Source of the DNA: CAYOCE01 sp964402405
GTDB lineage: Bacteria > Pseudomonadota > Alphaproteobacteria > UBA7879
Length of the DNA: 5,874 nucleotides
Reading direction: 5' to 3'
Assembly (NCBI GenBank): GCA_964402405.1
Contig: CAYOCE010000064.1
Coordinates: forward strand, 1-5,874
This document shows positions 5,790-5,874 of the stretch, in pieces. Every line of letters begins with the position of its first letter. Position 1 is the stretch's first letter. The notes below the pieces were generated by a model. It was not told the DNA's origin. It did not search any database and saw only the letters and a list, made by a program, of their open reading frames with translations. The position numbers were made by a program, and so were the translations under genes.

Positions 5790-5815
5790 GGATTGGACCT
5801 ATATTGGCCCAATCC
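5790..5815 (-). terminator. Intrinsic terminator, stronger on the minus strand
   Basis: GGATTGG (5790-5796) pairs with CCAATCC (5809-5815). After one mismatch, two further pairs (CC 5798-5799 with GG 5806-5807) close a 6-nt loop. Read on the minus strand, the stem is followed at once by seven T residues (the A-tract 5783-5789), the classical arrangement. Read on the plus strand, the tail is only CTTGTTTCCTT. It could work both ways, ending the small gene and a convergent gene from the right. No gene lies between 5726 and the window end. Confidence 0.65.
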
Positions 5816-5874
5816 CTTGTTTCCTTAGTTCTATTCGTCTTTCCCTTTACAGAGAAAGAAGTAACGCTTTCTTA

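Overview
The window is dominated by one plus-strand operon (about 871-5332) encoding a complete four-part ABC exporter. It comprises an FtsX/MacB-type (DevC-like) permease, a MacB/LolD-type ATPase, a HlyD/DevB-type periplasmic adaptor and a NodT/TolC-type outer-membrane lipoprotein. The first three genes overlap (4 nt, then 20 nt) and the fourth begins 4 nt after the adaptor stop, so all four are probably co-transcribed and translationally coupled. The machine should span a Gram-negative envelope and extrude a lipid, glycolipid, peptide or toxic compound. Nothing in the window names the substrate.

Bases 1-870 carry no convincing gene. They hold three layers of repeats: palindromes built from TGACCA/TGGTCA half-sites (93-188), a 65-bp tandem repeat with a GC-rich hairpin core (226-423), and a palindrome-rich stretch with short terminal inverted repeats (544-757). 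An AT-rich spacer with a plausible sigma-70 promoter (814-842) then leads into the permease gene.

The most unusual feature is a GC-rich cassette of at least six consecutive hairpins (3751-3905). It sits inside the 5' end of the outer-membrane lipoprotein gene, between the best ATG and the lipoprotein signal peptide. It is read through in frame without a stop and gives the predicted product an 80-residue leader before the lipobox cysteine. This recalls the in-frame palindromic elements known from Rickettsia, although I cannot assign it to a named family.

After the operon lies a small gene (about 5426-5725) for a protein with one membrane segment and a charged coiled coil, of unknown function. 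The right end has a hairpin followed by a T-tract on the minus strand (5790-5815), suggesting a convergent minus-strand gene ending just beyond the window.

Organism: an AT-leaning Gram-negative proteobacterium. Abundant palindromic elements, one of them inside a gene, suggest a repeat-rich host-associated alphaproteobacterium (Rickettsiales/Holosporales-like). That is inference from style only, and a Legionella- or Coxiella-like gammaproteobacterium is not excluded.
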